64,000 nt of DNA from Plantago ovata. Its lineage: Eukaryota; Streptophyta; Magnoliopsida; Lamiales; Plantaginaceae. Made by a program: the position numbers and the translations under genes. Shown one piece after another: positions 60,588-64,000 of the stretch (the stretch's first letter is position 1; each line of letters begins with the position of its first letter). The notes under the pieces are model-generated. The model saw nothing but the letters and a program-made list of their open reading frames with translations. It was not told the DNA's origin and made no database searches. The stretch lies in the NCBI GenBank assembly GCA_028274465.1, contig CM051457.1, positions 46,594,362-46,658,361 on the forward strand, written 5' to 3'.

Positions 60588-60970
60588 TAGAGAGGAGAGT
60601 AGAAAATGTGATAATAGTAATATTGTGTTTGGGGAGTTTAATGCGTGTGTGATCGATATAAATAGGATTTGGCAGCTAACATTTGTAGACTGCTACTGGG
60701 AAATTAGTAAACTGTCAAGTCGTTGCAAGTTGCCGTTTTGGAGCTTCTACCGGTTTTCCATTATTGCGAGTTCTTTGACTTTTTCTTTCTCATTGTGAGT
60801 TGTGATGTTTTTACGGTTTTAACCTTGACGCAAACAAAGCAAAACAAAACAAAACGCAAGCTCCATCACACAAGGCAATCCAGCCCTTTCTTCTCGTCAT
60901 AATCCACTTCTCCTCCGCCGTGTCTCCGCCCCCTCAGGATCAGAATATCTCAGCATCGCATCCAATCATC
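60588..60970. promoter_or_regulatory. Shared divergent promoter region (ATL minus, Rab plus)
   Basis: 383 bp between the two start codons. A tataaata at 60657-60664 reads toward Rab; its complement tatttata reads toward ATL, about 70 bases before the ATL start. An A/C-rich stretch (acaaagcaaaacaaaacaaa) and a CT-rich leader (tctcctccgccgtgtctccg) precede the Rab start. Confidence 0.5.
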
Positions 60971-63787
60971 ATGACTCCTGAATAGTAAATCTCTATCCTA
61001 TGTTCTTATACTGCTGTTTTGTTTTTTGTTTTGCTTCGTGTTTGATGATTATTAGACCGGTATCTGTCTGATCTCGACGTGATTCGTGAGGCTACGATCG
61101 GATTTGCAGACTAGTTTTTAGATCCAGGTTTTGATCGTGTTGTGTAATCTAGAAACCGTCGAATTTGGTCTTGTAATTCGTGTGTATTGCTTGTTCATAG
61201 GCTTTCTCGGATCTATTCATGTTGAGGTCGTTATAGCTTTTTTAGATTGGATTGTATCGGCTTTGTGGATTGAATTGATGTTGTGATGGGCGATTAGAAT
61301 TGGTTGATAGCTGAATTATTGGTTCAGAATTATGTAGTTGTTGGAATTTAAGCTCAAAGAAGGCCCAGTAAACCAAGTTCATTCGTAATTTGTCGATTAT
61401 TGAGCTCATGCTTTGTTCATTGTAGTAAAATCTATAACCTCTCATTCTAGCATTTTTAGATTGGTTTGGTGATGGTCTTATCATTTATATTTGTGTATTT
61501 ATTTACTAGATCACTATTTTATGCTGTGGGATGCTGTGATATGGATATTAGAATTTGGCGAGAAGAGAATGGGTTCTGATATAGGGAGTTGTAGGAACTT
61601 TAGTGCATTCAGTTATAGAACTGATCCTGAGTTGAGTTAGTTGTACATTTGCTTATTCTTGGCTCATGGCTTATTTAGTATGGTCTGTATTTAAGTATGA
61701 CATTGTATCCTACACATTACTAGCAGCTAGTAATTAGTATTGAAACTTCACTCATTAAGTTGCCATTACTTGGGTTTATTTGTTTAAAACTATAATGATG
61801 TTTATGTTTCCTGCTGATCATGAATTGGGACGGCTCATTTACAAGACTTCTATGTTAAAAAATGATGGGAATTGCTCACACTATATACTATCTAGAAGTA
61901 ATTGTTCTATTTTAAAAAATTGAGCATAACATGATATATGTTTGTTTCTGTATATTGCAGTGACTACTTGTTCAAGCTACTTTTGATTGGAGATTCAGAC
62001 GTTGGCAAGTCTTGTCTTCTCTTGAGATTTGCGGTAGGACTCCTGATCCTTCTATAGCTTAAGTTTTTTGGAACAATAATCTGCAGGTTCAATGTTAATT
62101 TATTGTTAGCGCCTGTGTAGTTCTCCTCTTCCTCTACTAAAATGTACACTAGACACCCTTGTAGAAGAAGGCCTTCACGCTGTAGCTCCCTAGCCAATAA
62201 TAGGGTACGGAATTTGGTAATAACCACTTGGTGCACAATTACGTATGATTACAAAGTTCTACAGCTTAAAATATTATACACAGAATCAAGACAGTTTTTC
62301 CATGGTGATTTGTCATTGATCATTAACCAAATATTGGGTCATTTAGGAAAAGTATCAAATATCAGGCTTTAATAACTCTAGACCCCTTTTAGTTGAGAAG
62401 AATCAGTTAATTGGCTGTGTCTAAAATGCACATACTTATTGTTTTTTTTTATTAACTTTTGAACGCATACACATTATCATCGAGGAGAGTGAAACAATTT
62501 TGCATTCATTTCTCTGCAAATGGTTCCAATCAGCATTGTGCCCTTATGTGCTTAGTGAGTCCTCGTAATCAAATTTTTCTTATTAGCTTATATCTTGGGT
62601 CTTTTTTTCATTGTTTCCCTGCAACAAATAAAAGGGTAACATGGTGCTATTTATTTATCTCAAGTCATGTGTGTTTTTACTCTATATTGTATGCTATTTC
62701 AGTAATCTTATGATACAAAAGTTATCTGTCTCATCTTTCTTGAACATGTAATGTAATTAAGTCAGCGTGCCATCTCTTCTCAATGTTTCATCATTTAATT
62801 CAAGATGTTGCAAAGTTTGTTCGTCTTTCTGACTTATAGTCTTGGAATTTGGCCTTTGGTTCTTATACATAGGATTTCATGTATTAATATTACCATGGAA
62901 TTCCAAAGACAGTACTTAGTTTCATCATTTCTGCGTTGGTCTGTTAAATATTGGCATATCTGGGGCAGTGACGACCTATCATTATTGTTCTTTATCCTGC
63001 AGGATGATTCTTACCTGGATAGCTACATCAGCACAATTGGTGTCGACTTTGTAAGGACTTAAACTGGTTGTCTTTCGACTTTTGCATTGCTTAGTGCCAT
63101 TTTTGGAGATCTGACTGTGTCGTTTTGTTTGTACAGAAAATCCGTACTGTTGAGCAAGACGGGAAGACCATAAAGCTTCAAATTGTATACCTTTGCTTCT
63201 TATTTTATTCATTTGTTGCTTCATATACATCGGTGTAAGATGAAAAATTATACTGAAAGCCGTTTCACTTTCTAATTGTGCTTTGCAGTGGGATACTGCT
63301 GGACAAGAACGGTTTAGAACAATAACTAGCAGCTACTATCGTGGAGCACATGGCATCATAGTAAGTTTATTTTGACGCTGTTCCGGCTCTTTTAAGCAAT
63401 TAGGCATTATTCCTAAATATTTGCATGGAATTCTTCTTGCAGATAGTGTATGACACAACTGACCTAGACAGCTTCAATAATGTGAAGCAGTGGTTGAATG
63501 AAATTGACCGATATGCAAGTGAAAATGTTAACAAGCTTCTAGTAGGAAACAAGTGTGATCTTACTGAAAGCAGGGCTGTACCTTATGATACAGCTAAGGT
63601 AGATGTATTGTTATCTTGCTTTGAGATATTATTTTAGAATTTAGATCAACTACTTTTACTGAATACATGTCTATGCTGTGTAGGGTTTTGCTGATGAAAT
63701 TGGCATTCCATTTATGGAGACAAGTGCAAAGAATGCTACTAACGTTGAACAAGCTTTCATGGCTATGGCTGCTGACATTAAGAACAG
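60971..63787 (+). CDS. Rab1/RABD2-type small GTPase, 3' partial
   Basis: Seven exons in the window: 60971-60984, 61961-62033, 63003-63050, 63137-63184, 63289-63360, 63443-63598 and 63684-63787, all GT/AG with continuous frame. The last exon with the hypervariable tail and the C-terminal Cys motif lies beyond the window. Rab1/RABD proteins drive ER-to-Golgi vesicle transport. Seen: [17 protein letters not shown], switch [64 protein letters not shown]. These match RABD2 almost residue for residue. The P-loop reads GDSDVGKS where RABD2 has GDSGVGKS, a codon gac in place of ggc. The short first exon (MTPEY) and long first intron (976 bases) are usual for the family. Confidence 0.92.
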
Positions 63788-64000
63788 GTTCGTTCTGTCT
63801 TCATTTTGGGATCTTTTCTGTTATTTTTCTTGCTCTCTGCATCAACCCCACTCACTCTCATTGTGTCAATTGTATGCATTATATGAACCCATCTTTTAGA
63901 CTCTTATTTATGAAAAATTCTGTGATACAATCTGAATCTGGAAAGTGATAAAGTGGTATGTTGAACTCCCCACGTTAATATTTCTGCTCAAAATTTAAAT

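Overview
The window is nuclear DNA of a flowering plant, most likely a eudicot. It has spliced genes with GT/AG introns, plant-specific families (U-box kinase, RING-H2 ATL, late-blight R1-like NLR, DUF295 F-box, RABD-type Rab) and dense plant transposons. The NLR style would fit Lamiales or relatives, but I cannot fix the species.

Layout. 1-7496: right-hand part of a large Helitron, with a Rep/helicase gene, an antisense captured gene fragment and an F-box-like cargo gene, ending in a textbook hairpin plus CTAG. 7497-15247: gene-poor DNA with a possible spliced non-coding locus, a SINE, a 2.6 kb solo LTR with perfect target duplication, and two more Helitron 3' ends. 15248-18599: an apparently intact nine-exon USP-kinase-U-box gene. 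18.86-25.09 kb: a LINE remnant split by a Ty1/copia element whose LTR ends are not TG..CA. 25.2-26.6 kb: a broken DUF295 F-box gene. About 27.1-36.5 kb: a Mutator-like element with two convergent damaged genes, an Ulp1-like protease (+) and a MURA transposase (-). 37.9-46.6 kb: an NLR pseudogene (-) cut in two by a Sirevirus-like fragment. 47.0-48.2 kb: a small fragment of the U-box gene and a Ty3/gypsy integrase remnant. 48958-50740: a mago nashi homologue (-) with a one-base frameshift. 51935-53461: a small membrane-protein gene. 53.8-56.8 kb: a LINE with 20 bp target duplication that contains a solo LTR. 57.5-59.0 kb: nested MITEs. 59325-60587: an ATL-type RING-H2 ubiquitin ligase gene (-). 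60971 to the end: a Rab1/RABD2 GTPase gene (+), whose last exon lies outside.

The likely working host genes are the U-box kinase, the membrane protein, ATL and Rab; mago is uncertain. They are not an operon or pathway. The ATL and Rab genes share a 383 bp head-to-head promoter region. Most of the remaining sequence is layered transposon insertions, several of which can be ordered in time from target duplications and from interrupted reading frames.
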